A stretch of DNA of 63,438 nt from Arthrobacter sp. Br18 (GTDB taxonomy: Bacteria > Actinomycetota > Actinomycetes > Actinomycetales > Micrococcaceae). Location of the stretch: positions 54,750 through 118,187 of the forward strand of contig NZ_KI914852.1 in NCBI RefSeq assembly GCF_000520555.1, written 5' to 3'. The notes under the pieces were generated by a model, which was given only the letters and a program-made list of their open reading frames with translations, was not told the origin of the DNA and ran no database searches. This document shows, one piece after another, positions 41,903 through 50,642 of the stretch. How positions within the stretch are numbered: the first letter of the stretch is position 1; every line of letters begins with the position of its first letter. The position numbers and the translations under genes are program-made.

Positions 41903-42472
41903 ATGGCGAACATCACCATCCTCACCCTCGTCGGCAGCCTGCGGGAAGGTTCCATCAACCGTCAGCTCGCGGAAGTGGCAGTCCTGAATGCCCCGGAAGC
42001 GGTGGACGTCGTAACTTTCGACGGGCTCGCCGACGTGCCCTTCTACAACGAGGACATCGACACCGACGAGCACCGACCCGCTGCGGCGACTGCGCTCCGC
42101 GAAGTCGCGAACCAGGCGGACGCGGTACTGCTCGTTTCGCCCGAGTACAACGGCACCATGCCCGCTGTCCTGAAAAACGCCATCGACTGGCTTTCACGGC
42201 CCTATGGCGCTGGTGCGATCTCGGCCAAACCGGCAGCCGTCATAGGATCGGCGTTCGGCCAGTACGGCGGCGCGTGGGCCCACGACGATGCGCGGCGCTC
42301 GCTCGCGGTTGCCGGAGCAACGGTGATCGATGACACGAAGCTGTCGATCGGCAGTTCGATCACCCGGTTCGCCGAGGTTCACCCCAAGGACGACGCCGAA
42401 GTGGCGGGGCAGGTCATTGGCGTGCTCTCAGCACTCGCAGGTGCAGCAGCACCCGCCAGGACGGCTGCCTAG
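41903..42472 (+). CDS. NAD(P)H-dependent FMN reductase / quinone reductase
   Basis: This is a 189-residue flavodoxin-like reductase. LVGSLREGSINRQLAEVA (residues about 8-25) is the FMN phosphate loop, LLVSPEYNGTMPAVLKNAID is the family signature that binds the isoalloxazine ring, and VIGSAFGQYGGAWAHDDAR is the second FMN segment. It reduces quinones, azo dyes or chromate-type oxidants. I chose the ATG at 41903, with GGGAGA six bases upstream. It is probably repressed by the divergent TetR protein. Confidence 0.92.
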   Translation: MANITILTLVGSLREGSINRQLAEVAVLNAPEAVDVVTFDGLADVPFYNEDIDTDEHRPAAATALREVANQADAVLLVSPEYNGTMPAVLKNAIDWLSRPYGAGAISAKPAAVIGSAFGQYGGAWAHDDARRSLAVAGATVIDDTKLSIGSSITRFAEVHPKDDAEVAGQVIGVLSALAGAAAPARTAA

Positions 42473-42506
42473 GAGTACCTGGCTCACGGCCTGCTCAGTA
42501 CCACTG

Positions 42507-42608
42507 ATGTCCCGCCCATGCAGCGTCCCGGAGGTATGCGCCCGCCGCGCCGGGCTCCCCGGGCCCGTCGTGGAGGCCATCCTGCACTTCCTCGACGACG
42601 CCGGCTGA
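42507..42608 (+). other. Possible short gene fragment (33 aa)
   Basis: The frame from ATG 42507 encodes a short peptide ending CARRAGLPGPVVEAILHFLD plus DAG. That ending resembles a helix-turn-helix opening with the rest missing. There is no Shine-Dalgarno and no continuation. It may be a remnant of a regulator gene or chance. The rest of the 228-bp gap between 42473 and 42700 shows nothing I can support. Confidence 0.2.
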
Positions 42609-42700
42609 ACAATCAAGGGCGTCGGACAGCCCGGTATCGGTTCGTATGCTCATGGTGCTCCTGCTTTCATCGACCGGATGGGCAGCGCCGTGGGACCGGG

Positions 42701-43666
42701 CTACATGCTGCTGCGGGATCCACCCTTGATGGCCAGTTCCGGGTGGCAGGTCCTCGCGAAAAGACCCAGGGCGGCTTCCTCACGGGGCACGAATCCCAGG
42801 CGGTTCAGCGTCATATGGGCGTGATGCACGGTGAGGTGCTGTGCGGTTCTGCTGACCCGCGCCTTCTCCGCCCGGTGCAGGTAGGTGTCAAGGCACCGGA
42901 ACCAGCGGCGCCGCCAGTTCCGGACCTCCGACTCGGACGCCGTCGCGGCCATCCGGGCGTGAAAGCCGGTGGCCTTGGCTGCCACCTGCCGCGTCATTGC
43001 TTCGCGGACGGCGTCGGCCCGCGGGCCGACGTCGGTGGTACACGTCCGGAGGTGCAGATCCCAGTAGAGGTCCCAGGTGATCCTGCGCCGCTCGGGCCGT
43101 CCTGCCGCATGCGGACCATGCATCAGACTGTGGGCCGAGTCGAAAAGGATCAGGGCTCCGAGGGCTGAGCGGCTCTGCATCTTGACGAAGCGCTGGCCGG
43201 CCCACAGGGACAGCTCCGAACTCAGCTCGAACACCTCCTCCGCGAGGTCGAGACCCACAGCACCGCCGTACTTGACCAGATTGGCTTCGAGGTGCGCGTC
43301 GACGACGCCGAGCCCAGGGATGAAACTGTCGCCGACGGCGCTTGAGTAGTGCTGGTGGACCAGAAGCTGCGGGAAGGCGAGGGCGCTCTGTTCCTGGAGC
43401 GGCCGGTTGAGGGCCCTGAGGCGTTCAAGAATGCGCGGGTGGGCCTGGATATGCAGGTTCACCTGCGCCCTCCGGGCCTGGTCCTCATCCCTCGTGAAGT
43501 ACCAGCGTTTCGCTCCAAGCGCCTCGGCCTGCGCCACCAGAGGGGTAACCAGCGCTCCAACGATGCCGTCCGCTACATCGAAGCCACCCGGAGAAAGCGT
43601 GAGGTGCCACCATTGAGTGCCTGCAACGGTTCGTGAGGCGGTTCGAACCGCTGTCAGCTGACTCAT
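42701..43666 (-). CDS. Lantibiotic dehydratase C-domain / thiopeptide-type protein
   Basis: This 321-residue protein resembles the stand-alone C-terminal domain of LanB dehydratases (PF14028, thiopeptide-type). Visible landmarks are WWHLTLSPGGFDVADGIVGA, AKRWYFTRDEDQARRAQVNL, then HIQAHPRILERLRAL, and ANLVKYGGAVGLDLAEEVFE. The domain performs glutamate elimination in LanB proteins or, in thiopeptide systems, a [4+2] pyridine-forming reaction. The glutamylating N-domain (PF04738) is not encoded anywhere in the window. It lies 101 bases after a 46-residue secreted-peptide gene on the same strand, and diverges from a two-HTH regulator. A RiPP role is inferred from this context and not from chemistry seen here. 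Confidence 0.7.
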   Translation of the reverse strand: MSQLTAVRTASRTVAGTQWWHLTLSPGGFDVADGIVGALVTPLVAQAEALGAKRWYFTRDEDQARRAQVNLHIQAHPRILERLRALNRPLQEQSALAFPQLLVHQHYSSAVGDSFIPGLGVVDAHLEANLVKYGGAVGLDLAEEVFELSSELSLWAGQRFVKMQSRSALGALILFDSAHSLMHGPHAAGRPERRRITWDLYWDLHLRTCTTDVGPRADAVREAMTRQVAAKATGFHARMAATASESEVRNWRRRWFRCLDTYLHRAEKARVSRTAQHLTVHHAHMTLNRLGFVPREEAALGLFARTCHPELAIKGGSRSSM

Positions 43667-43694
43667 GGCCCTCTTCTTCAGGGTTAGTGGTTAC

Positions 43695-43708
43695 CCCGCT
43701 GGGGCGGG
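43695..43708 (-). terminator. Weak hairpin between the peptide gene and the LanB-like gene
   Basis: CCCGC (43695-43699) and GCGGG (43704-43708) form a five-bp hairpin with a four-base loop. Partial termination here would favour the precursor over the enzyme, as in many RiPP operons. It is short and unproven. Confidence 0.3.
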
Positions 43709-43767
43709 ATTGTGGGTAAGGATTCACCGGCATGGCGTGCCCGCAAATCCTTTGTCGGGATCAGGCC

Positions 43768-43908
43768 CTACTTCGGCCAGTCCCAGCTACTCGCCGATAT
43801 CGATCCGCTGTACCGGCCCGGATCGTCAGCGGAAGGGCCGGAGGTGGCTCCTCCTGCCGTTCCAACCAGAATGAGGAGCCCGGCCGCTGCACCGATAATC
43901 TTCTTCAT
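43768..43908 (-). CDS. Secreted small peptide, candidate RiPP precursor or signal (46 aa)
   Basis: This gene is short. The frame opens at ATG 43908, with AAAGGGAA ending six bases upstream, and stops at 43768. The N-terminus (MKKIIGAAAGLLILVG) is a classic signal peptide with a small-residue cleavage zone (TAGGATSG). The tail is rich in Ser, Gly, Asp and Trp and ends in ISASSWDWPK. It has no cysteine. It is the first clear gene upstream of the LanB-like gene and divergent from the regulator at 44345. It may be modified, or act as an exported peptide signal sensed by the regulator. Both ideas are inference. Confidence 0.6.
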   Translation of the reverse strand: MKKIIGAAAGLLILVGTAGGATSGPSADDPGRYSGSISASSWDWPK

Positions 43909-43920
43909 GGTGTTTCCCTT

Positions 43921-44199
43921 TCACGATCCGGCAGCCTGCAGAAGAAGGGGCTGCACGTACAACTCCTGCGGCCTGCCCGTCGACCGCGTGCTGCTGATCC
44001 GGTTTCCCAAGAATGGCTGGCGCCTTGAGGCAGTGTCCAGATGCAGGGCCGCCATGTTCAGGACATGGCCTGAACCGGACTCCCGCCCGAACGGGATGAC
44101 CGGCACCACCAGCGAAAACCACCCGAAGCGCGCGGTATTCCGCGCAGTCCCGGGGAACTGGGCACGGAGCACTGCGCGAGGATTGCCAATCGTCCACAT
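43921..44199 (-). other. Open frame upstream of the peptide gene, doubtful
   Basis: A 92-residue frame ends 12 bases before the peptide ATG on the same strand. Its third codon positions are about 80 percent G/C, and it contains a natural-looking GRESGSGHVLNMAALHLDTA stretch. But there is no Shine-Dalgarno (an in-frame TGA lies two codons upstream of its ATG), and I recognise no family. It could be a decayed gene or a long leader. The 435-bp region 43910-44344 otherwise holds the promoters of the divergent pair. Confidence 0.2.
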
Positions 44200-44200
44200 T

Positions 44201-44222
44201 TGTCATTAACTGGACATGTCAT
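44201..44222. promoter_or_regulatory. Direct repeat in the regulator/peptide intergenic region
   Basis: TGTCAT occurs at 44201-44206 and 44217-44222, 16 bases apart, within an AT-richer patch 123 bases before the regulator ATG. They may be half-sites for the adjacent regulator. No better promoter is evident. Confidence 0.35.
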
Positions 44223-44344
44223 GTTTTTCGCGTTCCATCACTGACGAACCCGCACCCTGCAGTACTGCGGCTGTCCGCCCGCAGGCCGCACCGGCGGGTG
44301 GCGGCTGACCGCCGGCGGCCCGACGGCAACAGGAGAACCCCCGA

Positions 44345-45310
44345 ATGGACCCCACGTCTCTGGAGCTCTACCGCTATGCCGTCGGCAACCCCGGCTGGAC
44401 ACGGTTGGCGGCGTCGGAAGCCCTCGGACTGACCATGCGCGACGTCGAAAGCGCCCTCGGCGCACTGATCGAGCGAAAGCTCGTCAGTCCCCAGGCCTCC
44501 GGCGGCGGGGCTTTCGTGGCAGTGTCCCCCGACGTCGCACTCGCCGATCTGGTGGACGCGGATGAGCGCGCCGTGCAGAACCTGAAAACGCGGATCAGTG
44601 CGCAGCGGCGCGAACTCTCGAGCCTTGTTCCGGCATTCCTGGAAGCCCGGAAACACGTGGTCTCCAGTACCTCGGTGGAAACACTCGAGGACCCGCACCT
44701 CATCCACCGGGTACTCATCGACTACGGACGTGACGTAACGGACAGGGTGTACATCGCGCAACCCGGCCAGGGGTCGACCGCGGATGTCCACGAGGAAAGC
44801 GTGCGCAAGGACCTCGACCTTCTTGAGCGCGGCGTGAAGCGCAGGACACTCTACGATGTCAGCACGCGCGACCACGTTCCCACCCGGAAGGCGGTCGCGG
44901 CGATCCAGCAGGGCGGAGGTGAGTTCGGGGCTCTTCCCTTCATCCCCCTGCGCATTCTGATCTTCGACGAAAAACTTGCGCTGGTGGGCCGACAATCGAC
45001 GCGCGAGGACAAGGCGGCGCTCGTCATCCGCGACCGGAGCCTGATCAACATCTTCACCCAGCTTTTCGAGGTTGCCTGGGAGTTGAGCGAACCCTTCCTC
45101 AGCCTGACACCGCACCACTCCCCGCTCACGAGCATGCAGCGCAGCATCCTGCAGGGGCTCTCCGCAGGCCTGCCCGACGAATCGATCGCCCGCCGGCTCG
45201 ACATCAGCGTCCGCACCTGCCGCCGCCATATCGCCTGGATGCTGGAAGCCCTGGGGGCTGAGAGCCGCTTCCAGGCCGGCGTCAAGGCCCGGAACGCGGG
45301 CTGGGTGTAG
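44345..45310 (+). CDS. TrmB/LuxR-type dual helix-turn-helix regulator
   Basis: This 321-residue protein has an N-terminal winged helix of TrmB type (LELYRYAVGNPGWTRLAASE, then ALGLTMRDVESALGALIERKLV), a central sensing region rich in Val/Ile, and a C-terminal LuxR HTH (TSMQRSILQGLSAGLPDESI, then ARRLDISVRTCRRHIAWMLE, then ALGAESRFQAGV). AGGAG lies nine bases before the ATG. It is divergent from the peptide gene and LanB-like gene and is the likely local regulator; a peptide or small-molecule ligand is possible but unknown. The order of two DNA-binding domains with a central sensor is characteristic of regulators near actinobacterial natural-product genes. Confidence 0.85.
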   Translation: MDPTSLELYRYAVGNPGWTRLAASEALGLTMRDVESALGALIERKLVSPQASGGGAFVAVSPDVALADLVDADERAVQNLKTRISAQRRELSSLVPAFLEARKHVVSSTSVETLEDPHLIHRVLIDYGRDVTDRVYIAQPGQGSTADVHEESVRKDLDLLERGVKRRTLYDVSTRDHVPTRKAVAAIQQGGGEFGALPFIPLRILIFDEKLALVGRQSTREDKAALVIRDRSLINIFTQLFEVAWELSEPFLSLTPHHSPLTSMQRSILQGLSAGLPDESIARRLDISVRTCRRHIAWMLEALGAESRFQAGVKARNAGWV

Positions 45311-45334
45311 GCGGCGCCCGACATCCTTCCGGGC

Positions 45335-45350
45335 GTTGTTGAGCAACAAC
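45335..45350. promoter_or_regulatory. Palindrome 1 upstream of the aminotransferase
   Basis: GTTGTTGAGCAACAAC has 7-bp perfect arms and a two-base centre, too tight for a terminator hairpin and thus more likely an operator. It abuts palindrome 2. Confidence 0.6.
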
Positions 45351-45351
45351 T

Positions 45352-45368
45352 GTTGCCTATCAGGCAAC
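45352..45368. promoter_or_regulatory. Palindrome 2 overlapping the aminotransferase -35 box
   Basis: GTTGCCTATCAGGCAAC has 7-bp perfect arms around three bases. It contains TTGCCT (45353-45358), the -35, spaced 16 bases from the -10 TAGACT at 45375-45380. A repressor or activator bound here would affect initiation directly. Confidence 0.65.
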
Positions 45369-45386
45369 CTCCGTTAGACTCGGCGT

Positions 45387-46679
45387 GTGACTTCCGACAA
45401 CATGACCGAGGACCTCCTGCCCGCCGAGACCGAGGCTGCCCTTGAGCGGGCACTCGACGCCGGAGCCCGCCATGACGCGCTTTTCTCCAAGCGCGCCGCT
45501 AATATCAAGCAGTCGGCCGTCCGGGACGTCTTCGACATCTCGATCCGGCCGGGCCTTGTTTCCCTCGCAGGAGGCAGCCCCTACCTCAAGTCCCTCCCGA
45601 TGGAGGAACTGGGGCGCACAGCACAGAAGATCATCGCCGAGCACGGCCTCGAAGCGCTCCAGTACGGCGGGGGTCAGGGAATGGATGAGCTGCGCAGCCT
45701 GATCTGCGACGTCATGGCGGCGGAAGGTATCCCCGGGGCGGATCCGGCCGACATCGTCGTCACCACGGGCTCACAGTCCGCCCAGGACGTCGCGGCGAAG
45801 GTGTTCTGCAATCCGGGTGATGTCATCCTGTGCGAGGACCCCACCTACGTGGGCGCCCTCAACACCTTCGAGGCCTACGAGGTAGATGTCGTCACTATCC
45901 CGATGGACTCGGAGGGGCTGATCCCCGAGGAGCTCGAGCGCACCATTCTTGCCCTCAAGGCGCAGGGCCGATCGATCAAGCTGCTCTACACGATTCCCAG
46001 CTTCAACAACCCGAGCGGCATCACCCTGGCCGCAGACCGCCGCCAGCGCGTCGTCGACCTCTGCCGCGAGCACACCATCCTCGTGCTGGAAGACAACCCG
46101 TACGGCATGCTTCGCTTCGACGGCGAGCCCCTCGCACCCATGCGGGCCGACAACCCCGACGATGTCATCTACCTCGGCTCATTCTCGAAGATCTTCGCGC
46201 CTGGGGTGCGCCTGGGGTGGGCGCTGGTTCCACGTCATCTGTACCGGCGCTTCTACCTGGCATGCGAAGCAGTGGTGCTCTGCCCTTCCCCCCTGACACA
46301 GATGCTGGTGTCGGCATACCTCCGGGACTACGACTGGCTGGGGCACCTCGAGAACATGCGCGGCCTCTATCGGGAGCGCTGCGATGCGATGCTGGGTGCT
46401 CTCGCTGAGCAACTGCCGGACAGCGTGCACTGGACGAAACCCGACGGCGGCTTCTTTGTGTGGGTGACCCTCCCCGAGGGCATCGACACGTACCCCCTGC
46501 TCTATCAGGCGATCGACGCCGGCGTGGTCTTCATCCCCGGCGCGGCCTTCAGCCCCTCCGATGAAACCTCCAACAAGCTGCGCCTCGCCTTCAGTGCCGT
46601 CTCGCCGGAAGACATCGTCACGGGCGTGGCACGCCTCGCGCCGATCCTGCGCCGGGCGATCGCCGACGCGTCGGCGTAA
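45387..46679 (+). CDS. PLP-dependent class I aminotransferase (PatA/LysN-like)
   Basis: This is a 430-residue fold-type I aminotransferase without the GntR domain of MocR proteins. YGGGQGMDELRSLICDVM, TTGSQSAQDVAAKVFCNPGD, YTIPSFNNPSGITLA, VLEDNPYG and the PLP-binding Lys in YLGSFSKIFAPGVRLGW are visible. It matches the 2-aminoadipate/aromatic aminotransferase group. The GTG start follows TAGACT by six bases, indicating a leaderless mRNA. Two palindromes lie just upstream. The amino donor and 2-oxoacid are unknown. Confidence 0.9.
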   Translation: MTSDNMTEDLLPAETEAALERALDAGARHDALFSKRAANIKQSAVRDVFDISIRPGLVSLAGGSPYLKSLPMEELGRTAQKIIAEHGLEALQYGGGQGMDELRSLICDVMAAEGIPGADPADIVVTTGSQSAQDVAAKVFCNPGDVILCEDPTYVGALNTFEAYEVDVVTIPMDSEGLIPEELERTILALKAQGRSIKLLYTIPSFNNPSGITLAADRRQRVVDLCREHTILVLEDNPYGMLRFDGEPLAPMRADNPDDVIYLGSFSKIFAPGVRLGWALVPRHLYRRFYLACEAVVLCPSPLTQMLVSAYLRDYDWLGHLENMRGLYRERCDAMLGALAEQLPDSVHWTKPDGGFFVWVTLPEGIDTYPLLYQAIDAGVVFIPGAAFSPSDETSNKLRLAFSAVSPEDIVTGVARLAPILRRAIADASA

Positions 46680-46769
46680 AACGCTTCCAGGTTGTGCAGC
46701 ACCGGTGGGCCACGCGGACACCCACCACTCGTGCACAGCACAGCTTCCCCGCGGGACGGTCTGCTTTCC

Positions 46770-48335
46770 TCAGTCGAGGAGCAGTGCCGGCTCCTCGAGG
46801 ATCGACGCGACGTCGGCCATGAAGCGGGCGCTGAGGTCCCCGTCCACCACGCGGTGGTCGAACGAGCCGCCCAGCGTGGTGATCCAGCGCGGACACACCT
46901 CGCCGTCGAGCACCCAGGGTTTCTGCTTGATGGTGCCGAAAGCGACAATCGCCACCTCTCCCGGGTTGATGATCGGCGTACCGGTGTCGATCCCGAGGGC
47001 CCCGATATTGGTGATGGTCAGGGTGCCGCCCTGCATCTGCGCCGGCTGGGTGCGGCCGGCGCGGGCGGTCGTCGCCAGTTCGTTCAGCGCAAGCGCGAGT
47101 TCCTTGAGCGAGAGGTCCTGGGCGTCCTTGATATTCGGCACCATGAGCCCGCGGGGAGTGGCGGCGGCGATTCCGAGGTTCAGGAAGTGCTTCACGAGGA
47201 TCTCGTCGTCGGTCCACGTGGCATTGACCGAAGGATTCCGGGCCGCCGCCCAGATGACGGCCTTCGCCAGGATGAGGAGCGGAGATACCTTGATCCCCTC
47301 GAAATCACGCGAGGCCTTGAGCCGCTTGACGAACTCCATGGTTCTCGACGCGTCGACGTCGACGAAGATGCTGACGTGCGGAGCGGTGAAGGCGCTATGG
47401 ACCATGGCCTTCGCGGTGGCCTTCCGGACACCCTTGACTGGAATGCGTTCGATCCTGTCCGCGCCGAACTTCTTCCTGCCGCCCCAGAAGGTGTCGGCGC
47501 CGTCCTGCTCGGCGTCGCGCTGTGCCTGGTAGCTGATGAGGTCCTGTTTCGTGACCTCACCCGATGTGCCGGTGGCCGGAACATCGGCAAGGTTGATGCC
47601 GAGGTCACGTGCGGTTTTGCGGACCGGCGGTTTGGCCAGCACCCGGTTGAGGAGCTGGTTGAGGGGATTGATCCGCGGATTCGCGGCGGGTTCCCGGCTT
47701 TCCGCCGGGCGCTCCTGGGGACGATGAACGCTCGCAGCGCTTCCTCCGACGCCTGATCCTGTCGGCACCGGCTGGCCTGATCCTGTCCGCGCCTGCTGGG
47801 GAGACGGATCTTCCACCGATGCCCGGACCTCGGACGAGGCCGGCGGGGATGCGGGTTTACGCGGCCGACGCCGGGCGGCGTCGGCCTTCGGCCCGGTGCC
47901 TACCAGCGGCCCCGGTGCGGCCGAGGCGATGTCTTCCGCTTCCTGATCCGCGGGTCCGCGGGACGCCGTCGGCGGGGTGGCCAGCTCACCGGGCATATCG
48001 GGCGCCGGTATCGGGGTTGCCGCTTCAGGTTCAGGCGCAGACACCCGCGGCGATCCCGCCCCTGATCCCGCCCCTGCCGATCCTGGTTTCTCGGAGGGGT
48101 CCTCCACGGCGAAAATAGGGGTTCCGACCTCCACGGTCTCGCCCTCCCCGACCAGCAATGCCGACACCACCCCCGCGAACGGCGACGGCAGCTCGACGAG
48201 GGATTTCGCGGTCTCGATCTCCACGATGATGTCGTTCACCGAAACGGTGTCGCCCGGCTGCACTTTCCAGTGCACAATCTCGGCTTCCGTGAGGCCTTCT
48301 CCGACGTCGGGAAGATGAAAGGTGTTCGGTGTCAT
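46770..48335 (-). CDS. 2-oxoacid dehydrogenase E2 (dihydrolipoyl acyltransferase)
   Basis: This 521-residue E2 subunit transfers an acyl group from E1 to CoA. A lipoyl domain starts the protein ([20 protein letters not shown]), with lipoyl-Lys 44 in [14 protein letters not shown] long Pro/Ala/Ser linker of about 120 residues follows, then the E1/E3-binding domain ([20 protein letters not shown]) and the catalytic domain ending with [15 protein letters not shown], whose His and Asp are catalytic. It follows E1-beta by eight bases in the same operon. AAGGA lies six bases upstream. No E3 gene is in the window, so lipoamide dehydrogenase is shared. BCKDH function is likely but PDH-like substrates are possible. 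Confidence 0.93.
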   Translation of the reverse strand: MTPNTFHLPDVGEGLTEAEIVHWKVQPGDTVSVNDIIVEIETAKSLVELPSPFAGVVSALLVGEGETVEVGTPIFAVEDPSEKPGSAGAGSGAGSPRVSAPEPEAATPIPAPDMPGELATPPTASRGPADQEAEDIASAAPGPLVGTGPKADAARRRPRKPASPPASSEVRASVEDPSPQQARTGSGQPVPTGSGVGGSAASVHRPQERPAESREPAANPRINPLNQLLNRVLAKPPVRKTARDLGINLADVPATGTSGEVTKQDLISYQAQRDAEQDGADTFWGGRKKFGADRIERIPVKGVRKATAKAMVHSAFTAPHVSIFVDVDASRTMEFVKRLKASRDFEGIKVSPLLILAKAVIWAAARNPSVNATWTDDEILVKHFLNLGIAAATPRGLMVPNIKDAQDLSLKELALALNELATTARAGRTQPAQMQGGTLTITNIGALGIDTGTPIINPGEVAIVAFGTIKQKPWVLDGEVCPRWITTLGGSFDHRVVDGDLSARFMADVASILEEPALLLD

Positions 48336-48343
48336 CGGATTCC

Positions 48344-49318
48344 TTAGTAGGCGAAGGACCGGTCGAGGGCCTCGAGGATCCGGTCGATGTCCGGAAGGTA
48401 CTGGTCCTCGACCTTCGCAACCGGGTAGGGCATGTGGAACCCGCCGACGCGGATGACCGGCGCCTCGAGCGACAGGAAGGCCCGTTCGGACACCCGGGCC
48501 GCTATTTCGCCGCCGATCCCGCCGAAGGTCGGTGCTTCATGTGCGATCACCAGGCGTCCCGTACGCTGAACGGACTCCGTCACGGTGTCGAAATCTATCG
48601 GCGAGATGGATCGCAGGTCGATGACCTCGACGCTGCGCCCGTCCTGCTCGGCGACCTTCGCTGCGGCGAGTGCAACCGGAACCAACGGCCCGTACGCGAC
48701 CAGCGTCGCGTCGGTGCCCCGGGTGAGAAGGTGCGCGGTGAAGGGGTCGCCGGACGGCGCCGTCGTGTCCACGTTTCCCTTCAGCCAGTACCGCCGCTTC
48801 GGCTCGAACACGATCACCGGGTCGGCGCAGTCGATGGCCTGCTGGATCATCCAGTAGGCGTCCTGCGGGTTCGACGGCGTGATGATCCTCAGGCCCGCAG
48901 TGTGGGCGAACAGTGCCTCCGGTGACTCGGAGTGATGCTCCACGCTGCCGATTCCTCCGCCGTAGGGGATCCGGATCACCACCGGGGCACTGAGCATGCC
49001 GTCGCTGCGTGTGTGGAGCTTCGCCAGCTGCGTGGTGATCTGGTTGAAGCCGGGAAACACGAAACCGTCGAACTGGATCTCGCACACCGGGCGGTACCCG
49101 CGAAGCGCCATCCCGATCGCCGTTCCGATGATGCCCGACTCGGCGAGCGGCGAATCGACGACGCGGCTTGCGCCGAACTCGCCCTTGAGGCCCTCCGTCA
49201 CCCGGTAGACGCCGCCGAGTTCGCCGATATCCTCTCCGATGAGCAAGGTTTTGGGGTTGCTGGCCAGGGAGGCCCTCAGTCCTTCATTGATGGCTTTCGC
49301 CATGGTCAATACCGGCAT
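48344..49318 (-). CDS. 2-oxoacid dehydrogenase E1 beta subunit
   Basis: This is a 324-residue transketolase-fold beta subunit. [54 protein letters not shown] and [19 protein letters not shown] are typical of E1-beta. The ATG at 49318 overlaps the E1-alpha stop by ATGA coupling. It pairs with E1-alpha to bind thiamine diphosphate and decarboxylate the 2-oxoacid. Order E1a-E1b-E2 matches bkd-type operons. Confidence 0.94.
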   Translation of the reverse strand: MPVLTMAKAINEGLRASLASNPKTLLIGEDIGELGGVYRVTEGLKGEFGASRVVDSPLAESGIIGTAIGMALRGYRPVCEIQFDGFVFPGFNQITTQLAKLHTRSDGMLSAPVVIRIPYGGGIGSVEHHSESPEALFAHTAGLRIITPSNPQDAYWMIQQAIDCADPVIVFEPKRRYWLKGNVDTTAPSGDPFTAHLLTRGTDATLVAYGPLVPVALAAAKVAEQDGRSVEVIDLRSISPIDFDTVTESVQRTGRLVIAHEAPTFGGIGGEIAARVSERAFLSLEAPVIRVGGFHMPYPVAKVEDQYLPDIDRILEALDRSFAY

Positions 49319-50499
49319 CAGCGGCCGTCCCCGTCCACGGCGAAACCGGCCTCGTAGTCCCGCCAGGCCTGCAGTTCCTCCTGCACCAGTGGGTGCGGCT
49401 CGGCGTACACGGTGTTGAAGCGCTCCTCCATGCCGGGTGCCGCCATGGCCTGCACATCCCGGCGGAGGTCGGAGGCCATGGCCCCGGACTCGGCGGACAG
49501 CTGCGCGAAGAAGACGTCGTCGGCCTTGCCGCTGCTGCGCAGATGCTTCTCGAGGCGGGCCAGCGGATCCTTCGGATGCCAATCGGCGTCGTCGCGTGCA
49601 AGGCGGTACTTCGTCGGATCATCAGCCGTGGTGTGTGCGCTCATCCGGTAGGTAAAAGCTTCGATCAGGACGGGCCCCTTCCCCGAGCGCGCATGATCCA
49701 GGGCCCACCGCGTGACTGCTTCCACCGCGACGACGTCGTTTCCGTCAACGCGGATACCAGGGAAGCCGTACCCTTCGGCCCTCCTGGCAAGGGGCACCCG
49801 GGCCTGCACCGTCGATGGCACCGAGATGGCCCACTGGTTGTTCTGGCAGAAGAACACGACGGGCGCATCGAAGGATGCCGCGAAAACCATCGCCTCGTGG
49901 ATGTCCCCTTCGGAGCTGGCGCCGTCGCCGAAGTAGGCTACCGACACTGCCGGCGGCAGGCCGGGATCTGCAAGCTGGTCGCGCTGGATGCCCATGGCGT
50001 AGCCGACGGCGTGGAGAGCCTGTGCTGCGAGCACGAGCGTATAGAGGTGGAAGTTGCGCTCCCGCGGGTCCCACCCGCCGTTGGTGACCCCGCGGAACAG
50101 GCGAAGGATCTCCCGGAGGCGGACCCCCCGGGTGAGCGCCACCCCGTGTTCCCGGTAGGTGGGGAAGGCGTAGTCCTGCGGCTCGAGTGCGCGCCCGGAA
50201 CCGATCTGGGCGGCTTCCTGCCCCGTGAGGGGCACCCACAGGGCAAGCTGCCCCTGGCGCTGGAGGGCTGTCGCCTCCTGATCGAACCTGCGGATGAGGT
50301 ACATGTCGCGGTAGAGGGCCCTGAGCTCGTCGGCGCCCGTCGCCGCGAAGTGTCCGCGGTAATCGGCGTCGTTCTTGAGAACGCCGTCCGCGTCGAGGAA
50401 CTGCACCAGGTCGGGATCGTCGGCGGAGCCGGACCGCTGCTGGGCGCGAACCATCTCCTCCGACTCGAATTCGGCGGCGGGGAGGCGGCTGCCACTCAT
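49318..50499 (-). CDS. 2-oxoacid dehydrogenase E1 alpha subunit
   Basis: This 393-residue subunit binds thiamine diphosphate-Mg: YFGDGASSEGDIHEAMVFAA, then FCQNNQWAISVP, is the GDG...NN motif. TGQEAAQIGSGRALEPQDYA, TYREHGVALTRG and TYRMSAHTTADDPTKYR are typical of E1-alpha, the last near the phosphorylatable loop in eukaryotes. AAGGAG lies four bases before the ATG. It begins the E1a-E1b-E2 operon; an aminotransferase gene lies 143 bases upstream on the same strand and may be read together. Confidence 0.94.
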   Translation of the reverse strand: MSGSRLPAAEFESEEMVRAQQRSGSADDPDLVQFLDADGVLKNDADYRGHFAATGADELRALYRDMYLIRRFDQEATALQRQGQLALWVPLTGQEAAQIGSGRALEPQDYAFPTYREHGVALTRGVRLREILRLFRGVTNGGWDPRERNFHLYTLVLAAQALHAVGYAMGIQRDQLADPGLPPAVSVAYFGDGASSEGDIHEAMVFAASFDAPVVFFCQNNQWAISVPSTVQARVPLARRAEGYGFPGIRVDGNDVVAVEAVTRWALDHARSGKGPVLIEAFTYRMSAHTTADDPTKYRLARDDADWHPKDPLARLEKHLRSSGKADDVFFAQLSAESGAMASDLRRDVQAMAAPGMEERFNTVYAEPHPLVQEELQAWRDYEAGFAVDGDGR

Positions 50500-50642
50500 G
50501 GCACTCCTTCCAGAATCTCTGACACAGGGATATATGTACCCGCTGGAATATTCCGGACCGGGTCAACCATCGACCTACGTGTCCTCCCGGGCTCGAAGTT
50601 CCAGACTAGCCAGTGGCCGGAGCGGGACCTATTCACGACGAC

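Noticed and set aside
43712-44209. 165-codon plus-strand frame across the peptide gene region
   Set aside because: It is antisense to the peptide, has no Shine-Dalgarno or domain, and its composition is not protein-like.
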